Shown here one piece after another: positions 45,046 through 54,217 of a stretch of 64,000 bases of DNA. Both the position numbers and the translations under genes were made by a program. How positions within the stretch are numbered: position 1 is the first letter of the stretch; the number at the start of each line of letters is the position of its first letter. The notes beneath the pieces are model-generated. The model searched no databases. It was not told where the DNA came from and saw only the letters and a program-made list of their open reading frames with translations. Source of the DNA: Arthrobacter sp. Leaf137 (GTDB lineage Bacteria; Actinomycetota; Actinomycetes; Actinomycetales; Micrococcaceae); NCBI RefSeq assembly GCF_001423525.1, contig NZ_LMOI01000018.1:507435-571434 (forward strand). Reading direction: 5' to 3'.

Positions 45046-46140
45046 ATGACCAACTTCGTCCCCACTCCCACCGTCCCGGCCCCGGACATCGTCCGCTGCG
45101 CCTACATGGAAATCGTGGTCACCGACCTCGCCAGGTCCCGCGCGTTCTACGTGGACGTCCTGGGCCTGCACGTCACCGAGGAAGATGGGAACAACATCTA
45201 CCTGCGCTCCCTGGAGGAGTTCATCCACCACAACCTGGTCCTCCGCCAAGGCCCCATCGCCGCCGTCGCAGCATTCGCCTACCGGGTGAAGTCGCCCGCC
45301 GAAGTGGACGCCGCCGAAGCCTACTACCGCGAACTCGGCTGCCGCGTGGAGCGCCGCAAGGACGGCTTTACCAAGGGCATCGGCGACTCCGTCCGCGTTG
45401 AGGACCCGCTGGGCTTCCCCTATGAGTTCTTCTACGAGACCGAGCACGTGGAACGCCTCACCCAGCGCTACGACCTCTACTCCGCCGGCGAGCTGGTCCG
45501 CCTGGACCACTTCAACCAGGTCACCCCGGACGTTCCCAAGGGCCGCAAGTACCTCGAGGACCTCGGCTTCCGCGTCTCGGAAGACATCAAGGATTCGGAC
45601 GGCGTCACGTACGCCGCGTGGATGCACCGCAAGCAGACGGTCCACGACACGGCCCTCACCGGCGGCAACGGCCCGCGCATGCACCACGTCGCCTTTGCCA
45701 CGCACGAGAAGCACAACATCATCCAGATCTGCGACAAGATGGGCGCCCTGCGCATCAGCGACAGGATTGAACGCGGTCCCGGACGGCACGGCGTCTCCAA
45801 CGCCTTCTACCTCTACATCCTGGACCCGGACGGCCACCGCATCGAGATCTACACCCAGGACTACTACACCGGCGACCCCGACAACCCCACCATCACCTGG
45901 GACGTCCACGACAACCAGCGCCGCGACTGGTGGGGCAACCCCGTGGTCCCCTCCTGGTACACCGAAGCTTCCCTGGTCCTGGACCTCGACGGCAACCCGC
46001 AGCCCGTCATCGAACGTGAGGAAAAATCCGAGATGGCGGTCACCGTGGGCGCCGACGGCTTCTCCTACACCCGCAAAGCGGACGGTGACGCCGGGCCTGC
46101 CGGGGAAGCGCAGGGTTTCAAGCTGGGAGCGCAGGTCTGA
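45046..46140 (+). CDS. hpaD: 3,4-dihydroxyphenylacetate (homoprotocatechuate) 2,3-dioxygenase
   Basis: Extradiol ring cleavage of homoprotocatechuate. The 364-residue two-module VOC protein has metal ligands His155, His214 and Glu267 and second-sphere His200 and Tyr257. These are the same residue numbers as in the Mn(II) enzyme MndD of Arthrobacter globiformis and the Fe(II) enzyme of Brevibacterium fuscum. Which metal is used cannot be read from sequence. ATG 45046 has an AAGAAGAGAGA ribosome site; an upstream GTG-type extension crosses the palindromic repeat. Confidence 0.97.
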   Translation: MTNFVPTPTVPAPDIVRCAYMEIVVTDLARSRAFYVDVLGLHVTEEDGNNIYLRSLEEFIHHNLVLRQGPIAAVAAFAYRVKSPAEVDAAEAYYRELGCRVERRKDGFTKGIGDSVRVEDPLGFPYEFFYETEHVERLTQRYDLYSAGELVRLDHFNQVTPDVPKGRKYLEDLGFRVSEDIKDSDGVTYAAWMHRKQTVHDTALTGGNGPRMHHVAFATHEKHNIIQICDKMGALRISDRIERGPGRHGVSNAFYLYILDPDGHRIEIYTQDYYTGDPDNPTITWDVHDNQRRDWWGNPVVPSWYTEASLVLDLDGNPQPVIEREEKSEMAVTVGADGFSYTRKADGDAGPAGEAQGFKLGAQV

Positions 46141-46143
46141 CCG

Positions 46144-46929
46144 ATGCTGGAGCCGAAGACGATCGAAGCCATCGCGGATGAGCTGCTGGAAGCCGCCCGG
46201 ACCCGCACCCCCGTCCCCCGCCTGACGGCCCGCTACCCGGACATGACGGTGGAGGACTCCTACGCCGTCCAGCAGTTGTGGCGGCGCCGCAACGAGGAAG
46301 CCGGCCGGACCCTGGTGGGTCGGAAGATCGGCCTCACGTCCAAGGCCATGCAGGACGCCACCGGCATCACCGAACCGGACTACGGCGCCATCTTCGATGA
46401 CATGGTGCTGGAAACCGGCTGCTCCGTCCAGTGGGACCGGTACACCCACCCGCGCGTGGAGGTGGAGCTGGCCTTCGTGCTGAAGGACGGGCTCAAGGGC
46501 CCCGGCTGCACCATTTTCGATGTCCTGAAGGCCACTGACTACGTGGTGCCGGCCCTCGAGATCCTGGACTCCAGGATCGAAATGGAGGGCCGGACCATCG
46601 TGGACACCATCTCGGACAACGCCGCCATGGGCGCCATGGTAATCGGCGGCCGCCCCGTGAAGCCCGACGCCGTAGACCTCCGCTGGGTCTCCGCCATCCT
46701 CTACAAGAACCAGACCGTGGAGGAAACCGGCGTGGCCGCCGGTGTCCTGGACCACCCCGCCAACGGCGTCCACTGGCTCGTCAACAAGATCGCTTCCCAC
46801 GGCGACTCCCTGAAGGCCGGCGACATCATCCTGGCCGGTTCCTTCACCCGCCCTCTCTGGGCCTACAAGGGCGACACCGTCCACGCCGACTACGGACCCC
46901 TGGGGAGTGTGACGTGCCGCTTCGAATAG
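46144..46929 (+). CDS. hpaH: 2-oxohept-4-ene-1,7-dioate hydratase
   Basis: Hydrates the dienoate from the HpaG step to 4-hydroxy-2-oxoheptanedioate. The 261-residue protein has the hydratase/decarboxylase family blocks [30 protein letters not shown] and [16 protein letters not shown], with the metal-binding acidic residues in the latter. It starts 3 bases after hpaD and overlaps hpaI by 16 bases. Confidence 0.94.
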   Translation: MLEPKTIEAIADELLEAARTRTPVPRLTARYPDMTVEDSYAVQQLWRRRNEEAGRTLVGRKIGLTSKAMQDATGITEPDYGAIFDDMVLETGCSVQWDRYTHPRVEVELAFVLKDGLKGPGCTIFDVLKATDYVVPALEILDSRIEMEGRTIVDTISDNAAMGAMVIGGRPVKPDAVDLRWVSAILYKNQTVEETGVAAGVLDHPANGVHWLVNKIASHGDSLKAGDIILAGSFTRPLWAYKGDTVHADYGPLGSVTCRFE

Positions 46930-47729
46930 ACCACACCTTCCGCGATGCCCTGGCCGCACAACAACGCGACGCAGGCCGCCCGCTCGTCGGGATGTGGGTG
47001 TGCTCCGGCAGCCCGCTGATCGCCGAGCTCTGCGCCGGATCCGGCCTGGACTGGCTCCTGGTGGACGCCGAGCACAGCCCCAACGGGCTCGAATCCATCC
47101 TCGCCCAGCTCCAGGCCATCCACGGCTACCCGGTTCAGACGCTGGTCCGGCCACCGGTCAACGACACCGTGGTGATCAAGCAGTACCTGGACCTCGGCGT
47201 GCAGAACCTGCTGATCCCCATGGTCAACTCGGTCGCCGAGGCCGAAGCCGCGGTGGCCGCCACCCGCTACCCGCCGCAGGGCGTCCGCGGCGTCGGCTCG
47301 GCGCTGGCCCGGGCCGCACGGTGGAACCGGGTCCCGGACTACCTCGCCCGGGCCAACGGCACCATCAGCGTTACCGTCCAGATCGAATCCACCGCCGCAG
47401 TCGAAGCAGTCGAGGACATCCTGAAGGTGGACGGTGTCGAAGCGGTCTTCATCGGCCCCTCCGACCTCGCGGCCTCCATGGGCCTGCTGGGACAGCAGGA
47501 ACACCCCGAGGTGCGTGCCGCCGTCGAGCACTGCCTCGCCGCGGCAAAGGCTGCCGGGAAGCCTGCGGGTGTCAACGCCTTCAACCCGGACACCGCACAG
47601 CACTACCTCGACAACGGAGCAGACTTCATCCTGGTGGGCGCCGACGTCGCCCTCCTCGCCCGGGGCTCCGAAGCCCTCGCCGCGAAGTTCATCCAAAAGC
47701 CCGACGGCGAAACCCAGGCCAGCTACTGA
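46914..47729 (+). CDS. hpaI: 4-hydroxy-2-oxoheptanedioate aldolase
   Basis: Class II aldolase giving pyruvate and succinic semialdehyde, the last step of the pathway. The 271-residue protein has WLLVDAEHSPNG (catalytic His), TLVRPPVND (substrate Arg), and the metal ligands in QIESTAAVEAV and FIGPSDLAASMG. GTG 46914 has GGGGAG upstream and lies inside the end of hpaH. It is the last gene of the operon; no dehydrogenase for succinic semialdehyde follows. Confidence 0.95.
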   Translation: MPLRIDHTFRDALAAQQRDAGRPLVGMWVCSGSPLIAELCAGSGLDWLLVDAEHSPNGLESILAQLQAIHGYPVQTLVRPPVNDTVVIKQYLDLGVQNLLIPMVNSVAEAEAAVAATRYPPQGVRGVGSALARAARWNRVPDYLARANGTISVTVQIESTAAVEAVEDILKVDGVEAVFIGPSDLAASMGLLGQQEHPEVRAAVEHCLAAAKAAGKPAGVNAFNPDTAQHYLDNGADFILVGADVALLARGSEALAAKFIQKPDGETQASY

Positions 47730-47803
47730 CCAGCTACCGGCCAGCGCGGCAGGGCAGAGTGCCCGGCGCAGGTCAGCCGACGCGCGTGTAGCTTATGAGC
47801 TGT

Positions 47804-50512
47804 TCACAATGACTTTTTTGTTGATGACGCGGCAGCATCGGCCACGGCGGGGTCTGCCGGCAGGACAGTGACCGTGCCGGCGTCCCCGTCCACCAGGACC
47901 TGCTGCCCGGTGGTGAGCCGTTGAGTGGCCACGCCGGTGCCGAGGACGGCCGGGATGCCGTATTCGCGGGCAACGATGGAGCTGTGGCTCAGCGGGCCGC
48001 CCACATCGGTTACCACCGCCGAGGCCATGGCGAACAGCGATGTCCAGGCGGGCGTGGTAATCCGTGCCACCAGGACATCCCCCGGCCGCATTTGGCCGAA
48101 ATCCCGGGGCCCGGACAGCACGCGGGCGGGTGCGCTGACCCGGCCCGAGCTCGCACCGACGCCCCTGATGACGTCCCCGCTCTGGTGCTGCGACCCGGCC
48201 GGCATCCATGAGCCGAAGGACCGCTCCATCCACCGGCTCTCCGGGAGCATCTGCGGGGCATTGGCTTTCGCCTGGCCCCGCCACAGCATCCGCCGTTCCT
48301 CGACGGCGTCGGCGCGGACAGGGCGGGCAGTTCCGGTGATGGCCACGGCTGCAGTACCGGCCGCCTGCGTGCCGGGTGCAGCGAGCCCGAACTCGACGGC
48401 GCTCTGCAGCTCCTGGAACCGCAGCCAGAACACGTCCTCCGGGACAGTGATCACGGAGGCGGCCACCAGCCGGTGCCCGAGTTCGAGCAGTGTCCGCCGC
48501 AGCAGCGGCCAGGCGAGTCCGACGTCGGCGAGGGCGTCCTCCCGGATCGGAGCCGTGGCCTGGGCCCACCGCAGCAGACGGAAGAACACGGCGCGCCGGC
48601 GGGGTCCCAGCCGGGCCGCGGCATCATGGGTCAGTTCTTCCCGGCGCCCGGTCAGGAGCCGTTGGCGCTCATGCGGATCGGTGCCCTGGCCGCGCAGGTA
48701 GAACTTCACCGTCTCCAGCAGGGTGGCGGGGTCGTCGGCCGGGACCGGGGTGGCGAAGTCCAGGTTGTAGACGGCGTGGCCGTAGAGATCCAGATGCTCC
48801 TGGAAGGCGAACCGCCACTCCTGCCACAGGACGTCGTCCACCCCGGCCGGCGGCGAACCGGTGCGATGGCACCCGGCGAGTTCCGCCGTCGGCCGTTCCA
48901 GCAATACCGATGTGAGCCCGGGGTCGCTGCGTGCCCAGCCGGCAAGGTCGTAGAGCGACTTCTCGGCGCGGATGGGCTCGCTGTCGAAACCGAGGAGCAG
49001 CGCCTGCGCCGGCGGATCTCCGTCCCGCCGGACCAGCTTGTCGTAGAACGCCCGGAACGAGAGCTCACTGGTGGCTGCGAGCGGAATGATGGACTGCACG
49101 GCGGTGTAGTAGACGGTCCCGGCGTCCAGCAGCGACTGCGCACCGGCCAGCAGTTCCTCGCCGGACAGCTCCAGCAGCGGCTTCGCGGCCCAGTCCTTAA
49201 CCACCCGCTGGTACTTGGGGTGCGAGTATTCGCGCCAGCCGGCCACGCCCATATGCGCCTCGCCGCGGAACAGGGCGCGGAAGGCTGCCGGCGATTTGGC
49301 CATCATCCGCCACATGCCGGAGTTGCGGTAGTAGTAATAGGCGTAGCCGTTGACGGTGGGCAGCCGGACGTCGCCCTCGCGGACGGCTCCCTTGCCCACC
49401 GCCCCGGCCAGAAGGGCCTGCAGCGACCTCGCCACGGAGCCGTCAATGAGGTCGGCGAACAGCGGCGTCAGCGGGTCCGGCAACTGCTCCACGATGCTGG
49501 CCCGGAAGTACATGCCCTTCGGGTAGGGCAGGGGCCAGGTGTCCGGGACGTCGGCCGCCGGCTCCGGCAGGGCGGTGATGGGACGGGACTGCAGGATGAA
49601 GAAGCTGCCGCCGGCACGCGCCCATTCGATGTCCTGCGGCATCCCGAAGTGGTCCGCAATCCGCCTGCCAAAAGCGGCCAGTTCGGCAGCGGCGGGGTCG
49701 TCCAGGACGGGCGCACGACGGCGGGCTGCCGCCACCGGCTGCTCCCGGGTCCCGCCCTCCGCGTATACGGTCATGACGGATTTGTCGGCCGTCTGGCGCG
49801 AGAGCACCTTCCCCGTGGCCGCCTCCACCACCACGTCATCGGTGCTGACGGTCCCGCTGACCACCGATTCGCCGAGCCCCCAGGCGGCACTGATCACTGC
49901 CTGGTCGCGCCGGCCGTTCGCGGGGTTGGCAGTGAACATCACGCCGGCCGCCTCGGCTTCCACCATCTGCTGGACCACGACGGCGAGCCGCACCTGGCCG
50001 GGCAGGACGCCTTCGCGGGCCCGGTACGCCATGGCGCGCGCCGTCCAGAGCGAGGCCCAGCAGTCGATGACCGCCTTCGTGAGGGCCTCGAATCCACGGA
50101 TATTCAGGTAGGTATCCTGCTGCCCGGCGAAGCTGGCCGAGGCCAGGTCCTCCGCGGTGGCTGATGAGCGGACCGCCACCGGGACGTCCGCTCCGCCGAG
50201 GAGCCCATAGGCGCCGGCAAGTTCGTCCCGCATCCCCCCAGGCAGGGTGCCGCCCGTGAACAGGGCACGGATCCTGTCGGAGGCAGCCGCATAGTCGCCG
50301 GGCGCAGCGTTCGGGGGCACCGCGGCCAGGCGCTGGATCCCGTCCCCCAAGCCGTTGGCGTTGACGAATTCGGCGTAGGCATCGGTGCCCAGCACGAATC
50401 CCGGCGGAACCGGCAGCCCGGCGCGGATGAGCCCGGACAGGCCAAGAGCCTTGCCGCCGGCAGCAGCCAGATCGCCGTTTCCCACATCGCTGAGACCGTT
50501 GATATATGGCAT
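47804..50512 (-). CDS. PEP synthase / rifampicin phosphotransferase-like protein
   Basis: A 902-residue dikinase-type protein. The N-terminal ATP-grasp domain (about 1-320) shows GGKALGLSGLIRAGLPVPPGFVLGTDAY, VAVRSSATAEDLASASFAGQQDTYLNI and SRPITALP. A middle helical domain follows, then a C-terminal swivelling phosphohistidine domain with His843 in GGPLSHSSIVAREYG. The three-part layout and length fit rifampicin phosphotransferase, which inactivates the drug with ATP; PEP synthase lacks this middle domain but shares the ends. No rifamycin-associated element was found upstream, so drug resistance is only one option. Confidence 0.8.
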   Translation of the reverse strand: MPYINGLSDVGNGDLAAAGGKALGLSGLIRAGLPVPPGFVLGTDAYAEFVNANGLGDGIQRLAAVPPNAAPGDYAAASDRIRALFTGGTLPGGMRDELAGAYGLLGGADVPVAVRSSATAEDLASASFAGQQDTYLNIRGFEALTKAVIDCWASLWTARAMAYRAREGVLPGQVRLAVVVQQMVEAEAAGVMFTANPANGRRDQAVISAAWGLGESVVSGTVSTDDVVVEAATGKVLSRQTADKSVMTVYAEGGTREQPVAAARRRAPVLDDPAAAELAAFGRRIADHFGMPQDIEWARAGGSFFILQSRPITALPEPAADVPDTWPLPYPKGMYFRASIVEQLPDPLTPLFADLIDGSVARSLQALLAGAVGKGAVREGDVRLPTVNGYAYYYYRNSGMWRMMAKSPAAFRALFRGEAHMGVAGWREYSHPKYQRVVKDWAAKPLLELSGEELLAGAQSLLDAGTVYYTAVQSIIPLAATSELSFRAFYDKLVRRDGDPPAQALLLGFDSEPIRAEKSLYDLAGWARSDPGLTSVLLERPTAELAGCHRTGSPPAGVDDVLWQEWRFAFQEHLDLYGHAVYNLDFATPVPADDPATLLETVKFYLRGQGTDPHERQRLLTGRREELTHDAAARLGPRRRAVFFRLLRWAQATAPIREDALADVGLAWPLLRRTLLELGHRLVAASVITVPEDVFWLRFQELQSAVEFGLAAPGTQAAGTAAVAITGTARPVRADAVEERRMLWRGQAKANAPQMLPESRWMERSFGSWMPAGSQHQSGDVIRGVGASSGRVSAPARVLSGPRDFGQMRPGDVLVARITTPAWTSLFAMASAVVTDVGGPLSHSSIVAREYGIPAVLGTGVATQRLTTGQQVLVDGDAGTVTVLPADPAVADAAASSTKKSL

Positions 50513-50718
50513 GACCGCACGTCCTTGCTGCCCGGCGGGGCGGTGCCGTGAACCTGATCCTCAACATCATGGCACCGCGTCGCGGGCCTGGCCACTGTTC
50601 CCTCAAGGTCAACAGTCCTGCGCCACAACACAAGGGGCGCGCCCCGCGCTCAACCACACTGGGAAGTAGCCCGTCCAGCCGCCGGCTGGCGTCCTTGCCT
50701 ACTCGAAGTGGAGTACCC
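50513..50718. promoter_or_regulatory. Divergent intergenic region, dikinase-like gene / aldehyde dehydrogenase
   Basis: About 206 bases between divergent genes, so both promoters should be here. It contains a perfect 12-base palindrome GGGGCGCGCCCC at 50634-50645. I found no clear -35/-10 pair. The palindrome does not look like the rifamycin-associated element. Confidence 0.35.
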
Positions 50719-52128
50719 GTGGAAACCTATGATGCGCTTCTGGCCGCCATCTCACCCGCCCCCGGCACCGGCCGGACCATCCTGGATCCCGCAACCGGCG
50801 CGGCTGTGGGCGAGGCACCGGTGCACAGTGTGGCGGACCTGGAAGTGGCCATCACTGCGGCCGCCGCCGCGCAGCCGGCGTGGGCTGCCCTGGGCCACGA
50901 CGCCCGGTCCGCAATCCTTCTGAAGGCTGCCGACGCCGTCGAACGCTCAGCCGAGGAGCTCGCCCAACTGCTCTCCCGCGAGCAGGGCAAGCCCCTCAAC
51001 GGGCCCAACGCCCGCTTCGAGGTCGGCGCCTGCGCGGCCTGGCTCCGCGCTGCGGCCGGCACTCCCCTGGCCCCCGAAACCTTGGTGGACGACGGCGAAA
51101 CCCGCGCCGAACTCCACTACCGGCCCATCGGCGTCGTGGGCGCGATCGGGCCGTGGAACTGGCCCATGATGATCACCACCTGGCAGATCGCCCCCGCCCT
51201 CCGCATGGGCAACACCGTGGTGGTCAAGCCTTCCGAGTACACGCCGCTTTCGGTCCTGGCCCTGGCCAAGGTGCTCAACGAAGAACTTCCCGAAGGGCTG
51301 CTGACAGTAGTGTCCGGAGGCCGGGACGTGGGCGAAGCTCTGGCGTCGCACGGGGCGGTTGGCAAGGTCATGTTCACCGGGTCCACCGCCACGGGCAAGG
51401 CGATCATCCGCTCGTCGGCGGACACCGTCAAACGCCTCACGCTCGAGCTCGGCGGCAACGACGCCGGCATCGTCCTGCCCGGCACCGATCCCCGGGCGAT
51501 CGCCCAGGACCTCTTCTGGGGCGCCTTCATCAACACCGGCCAGACCTGCGCCGCCCTCAAGCGCCTCTACGTCCACGACTCCATCTACGACGCCGTCTGC
51601 GAGGCACTCACCGACGTCGCGAAGGCCATGCCGATGGGCAACGGCCTGGACGAGAACAACGTCCTCGGCCCGCTGCAGAACAAGGCGCAGTACGACGTCG
51701 TCGCGAACCTCGTGGAGTCGGCCAGGGCTTCGGGAGCGCGCGTCCTCCTCGGCGGGAACCCGGACTCCAGCCAGCCCGGCTATTTCTACCCCACGACGCT
51801 GGTGGCGGACATCGGCAACGGCAACCCACTCGTGGCCGAGGAACAGTTCGGCCCCGCACTGCCGATCATCCGCTACGGCACCATCGACGAAGCTGTGGAG
51901 ATGGCCAACGCCCTCGACGTCGGCCTGGGCGCCTCGGTGTGGTCCTCCGACCCCGCGGCCGCCCGTGCGGTGGCCGCCCGGCTGGAAGCAGGCACCGTTT
52001 GGATCAACCGGCACGGCGCCGTCGATCCGCGGATTCCGTTCGGCGGGGCCAAGCAGTCAGGCTACGGCCTGGAATTCGGCGCCGAAGGCCTTAAGGCCCT
52101 AGGCATCCCGCAGGTCATCAACGGCTGA
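50719..52128 (+). CDS. Aldehyde dehydrogenase
   Basis: A 469-residue NAD(P)-dependent aldehyde dehydrogenase with catalytic Cys277 (NTGQTCAALKRLYV) and Glu243 (LTLELGGND), and cofactor segment GPWNWPMMITTWQIAPALRMGNT. Substrate unknown. GTG 50719 is chosen because GGAG lies 5 bases upstream and the N-terminus then matches the family; an in-frame extension to 50548 is Arg/Pro-rich and looks non-coding. Divergent from the dikinase-like gene. Confidence 0.9.
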   Translation: METYDALLAAISPAPGTGRTILDPATGAAVGEAPVHSVADLEVAITAAAAAQPAWAALGHDARSAILLKAADAVERSAEELAQLLSREQGKPLNGPNARFEVGACAAWLRAAAGTPLAPETLVDDGETRAELHYRPIGVVGAIGPWNWPMMITTWQIAPALRMGNTVVVKPSEYTPLSVLALAKVLNEELPEGLLTVVSGGRDVGEALASHGAVGKVMFTGSTATGKAIIRSSADTVKRLTLELGGNDAGIVLPGTDPRAIAQDLFWGAFINTGQTCAALKRLYVHDSIYDAVCEALTDVAKAMPMGNGLDENNVLGPLQNKAQYDVVANLVESARASGARVLLGGNPDSSQPGYFYPTTLVADIGNGNPLVAEEQFGPALPIIRYGTIDEAVEMANALDVGLGASVWSSDPAAARAVAARLEAGTVWINRHGAVDPRIPFGGAKQSGYGLEFGAEGLKALGIPQVING

Positions 52129-52138
52129 GGACTCCGGC

Positions 52139-52537
52139 TCACCCCATGGCAGGGGCCACCGACGTGCGGCCGGACAGGTGGCGGCGGGCCCAACGTGCGA
52201 GCTTCCTGCCCTTGCCCTGCCACCAGTTGTCCTCGTCCTTGCCGCTGTGGAACCGGAAGATGATGGCGGTGAGCACGAACATGCCCATCACCACATCGAT
52301 CCACGACGACACCACGATGGCCACCAGGACCGTCAGGGCATCGGCGATGACCGCCGGGATGGCCAGGGGCCGGAAGACGGTGCTGGCCACGTAGCGCCGG
52401 TGCGACCGCGGAACGGACGTTGCCCGGACCATGTCGAAGCAGACGCACACCACCACGACTGTTTGCCCGATGGCCAGCAGGGCCTGCCCGGGCACCGAAG
52501 CGCTGAAGGACGCAACTGCTTCCATTCCCGGGCTCAT
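52139..52537 (-). CDS. Small membrane protein of unknown function
   Basis: A 132-residue protein I do not recognise. It shows a hydrophobic N-terminal segment (ALLAIGQTVVVVCVCFDMV) and two more hydrophobic stretches (PAVIADALTVLVAIVVSSW and VVMGMFVLTAIIF). A basic C-terminal tail (GKGRKLARWARRHL) is probably cytoplasmic. Starts at 52537 or at the in-frame ATG 52525. It is tail-to-tail with the aldehyde dehydrogenase gene (10-base gap) and separated from hspR by a strong hairpin. Confidence 0.7.
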   Translation of the reverse strand: MSPGMEAVASFSASVPGQALLAIGQTVVVVCVCFDMVRATSVPRSHRRYVASTVFRPLAIPAVIADALTVLVAIVVSSWIDVVMGMFVLTAIIFRFHSGKDEDNWWQGKGRKLARWARRHLSGRTSVAPAMG

Positions 52538-52585
52538 GACCGGGCCAAGAAAAGAGAACCAAACATGGAATAACCCCCAGAAACG

Positions 52586-52620
52586 AATGGAACCACTGCT
52601 GCAACAGCAGTGGTTCCATT
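52586..52620. terminator. Perfect 16-bp hairpin after the dnaK operon
   Basis: AATGGAACCACTGCTG is exactly complementary to CAGCAGTGGTTCCATT with a 3-base loop (CAA). It lies about 93 bases past the hspR stop and upstream of the small membrane protein. It has no T-run, but its stability suggests termination or RNA end protection for the dnaK operon. Confidence 0.65.
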
Positions 52621-52712
52621 GAAGGTTTCCTTGGACGGGGCTGCACGAGTAGTGGGTACTCTATTTTCGCCAAGCGGCCAGGCGCCGGTTACTCACCGGC
52701 CGGCTGCTGCCG

Positions 52713-53138
52713 CTACTGCCCGATGGCGCGGGGCCGCCACAGCACCACGGCCTGCGACCGGGGACGGGGGCGCTGGCCGCGGGCCAAGCTCACGACGTCG
52801 CCGGCCGCGCCCGCGGCAAAGATGCGGGAGTCGAATGCCTGCGGGCGCCGCCCCAGTTCCTCGGTCAGTTCCAGCACGCGCCGCTGCAGGGCAGACACCT
52901 GGTTTTCGAGTTCCAGGATGCGTTTGATCCCTTCGAGGGAGACGCCTTCCTGGGACAGCCGCTGCACTTCGCGGAGCATGTTGACGTCCCGCTGCGAGTA
53001 CCGCCGGGATTTCCCGGGGGCACGGCTGGGTTTGACGATGCCCAGGCGGTCGTACTGGCGGAGCGTCTGGGGGTGCATGTCAGCCAGCTCAGCCGCCACG
53101 GAAATCACGAAGATGGGCTGGTCAGCGTTGATGTCCAC
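52713..53138 (-). CDS. hspR: Heat-shock repressor HspR (MerR family)
   Basis: A 141-residue repressor of the dnaK operon. The MerR-type helix-turn-helix reads FVISVAAELADMHPQTLRQYDRLGIVKPSRAPGKSRRYSQRDVNMLREVQRL, followed by a coiled segment (VSALQRRVLELTEELG). In actinobacteria HspR binds HAIR sites together with DnaK. Two such sites are seen upstream of dnaK here. GTG 53138 has GGAGGAGG. It is last in dnaK-grpE-dnaJ-hspR, 15 bases after dnaJ. Confidence 0.95.
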   Translation of the reverse strand: MDINADQPIFVISVAAELADMHPQTLRQYDRLGIVKPSRAPGKSRRYSQRDVNMLREVQRLSQEGVSLEGIKRILELENQVSALQRRVLELTEELGRRPQAFDSRIFAAGAAGDVVSLARGQRPRPRSQAVVLWRPRAIGQ

Positions 53139-53153
53139 GGCACACCTCCTCCG

Positions 53154-54134
53154 CTACAGCCGGGCCTTGGCGGCCAGGCCCTCTCGGACGTCAGCGCCGG
53201 CCGTGGCCTCGGCGAAAGCCTTCACGGCGGCCTCGGCCTCCTTGTTCAGGTTCTTGGGAACCGCGACGTCGATGGTCACCAGGAGGTCACCCGTCGCCTT
53301 GGAGGTCTTCACACCTTTGCCCTTCACCCGCAGGGTACGGCCCGACGGCGTGCCGGCCGGAACACGGACCCGAACCTTCTCACCGTCGATGGTGGGCACC
53401 TCGATGTCACCGCCCAGGGCAGCCTCGGGGAAGGTGACCGGGACGTGGATGCGGAGGTTGTCGCCGTCGCGCGTGTAGAACTCGTGCGGCTTAACCGAGA
53501 CGGCAACCACCAGGTCGCCATTGCCGGCCTGGCCGGGCTGGCCCTTGCCGCGCACACGGACCTTCTGGCCGTCCTTGATGCCGGCGGGGACGCGAACATC
53601 GATGACTTCGCCATTGGGTTCGCGCAGGCCGATGGTGGTGCCGCGGATGGCACCGGAGAACGAGATGCTGGTGGATGCGGTGCGGTCCGCGCCCTTCTGG
53701 GGTGTCCGCTGGAACCCGGGCGAGCCGCCGAATCCGCCGCCGAACAGGTCCGCGAACTCGGGCGGGATATTGCCGGCGGACGGGTTGAAGCCGCCCGCGT
53801 GCCGCCCTGTATTGCCGGTGAACAGGCCGCCGAAGAGGTCCTCGAACCCGCCGTTGCCGCCTGCGGCACCGCCGCCGCCGGGAGCGAACCGGGCGCCGCC
53901 GCCCATGGCGCGGATGGCATCGTACTGCTGGCGCTCGTCGGCATCGGAGAGCACCGAGTAGGCCTCGGAGACATCCTTGAACTTCTTTTCGGCAGCAGCA
54001 TCGCCGGAGTTGGTGTCCGGATGGAACTGCCGTGCCAGCTTCCGGTAAGCCTTCTTGATATCGGCATCGGAAGCGTCCTTGGCAACACCAAGGATCTTGT
54101 AAAAGTCCTTGTCCACCCAATCCTGGCTAGCCAA
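53154..54134 (-). CDS. dnaJ: DnaJ-family co-chaperone (zinc-finger-free)
   Basis: A 326-residue Hsp40. The J-domain is at 10-75 with the HPD motif at 38-40. A Gly/Phe-rich stretch follows (about 78-145). The C-terminal beta-domains I and II follow without the four CxxCxGxG repeats, so this is the type II or CbpA-like form. It stimulates DnaK ATPase. AAAGGAAACGCC precedes ATG 54134. An 83-base gap from grpE contains a 22-bp hairpin. Confidence 0.94.
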   Translation of the reverse strand: MASQDWVDKDFYKILGVAKDASDADIKKAYRKLARQFHPDTNSGDAAAEKKFKDVSEAYSVLSDADERQQYDAIRAMGGGARFAPGGGGAAGGNGGFEDLFGGLFTGNTGRHAGGFNPSAGNIPPEFADLFGGGFGGSPGFQRTPQKGADRTASTSISFSGAIRGTTIGLREPNGEVIDVRVPAGIKDGQKVRVRGKGQPGQAGNGDLVVAVSVKPHEFYTRDGDNLRIHVPVTFPEAALGGDIEVPTIDGEKVRVRVPAGTPSGRTLRVKGKGVKTSKATGDLLVTIDVAVPKNLNKEAEAAVKAFAEATAGADVREGLAAKARL

Positions 54135-54161
54135 TGGCGTTTCCTTTCAAAAGTTACGGGT

Positions 54162-54209
54162 CGGTGGCTGGGCTTGCCGAAACCTAAGTTTCGACAAGCC
54201 CAACCACCG
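54162..54209. repeat. 22-bp-stem palindrome between grpE and dnaJ
   Basis: Arms 54162-54183 and 54188-54209 pair along all 22 bases with a 4-base loop (CTAA in plus orientation). The only two sequence differences become G:U pairs in the minus-strand transcript. It contains a GTTTCGACAAGCCCAACCACC motif half. Such motifs recur in intergenic DNA of related actinobacteria as far as I recall, so it may be a dispersed REP element as well as an mRNA hairpin. Confidence 0.85.
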
Positions 54210-54217
54210 GGGTAATG

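Noticed and set aside
50634-50645. GGGGCGCGCCCC palindrome as a rifamycin-associated element before the Rph-like gene
   Set aside because: It lacks the longer spaced inverted repeat I associate with that element and lies nearer the aldehyde dehydrogenase gene; too short to be meaningful in GC-rich DNA.
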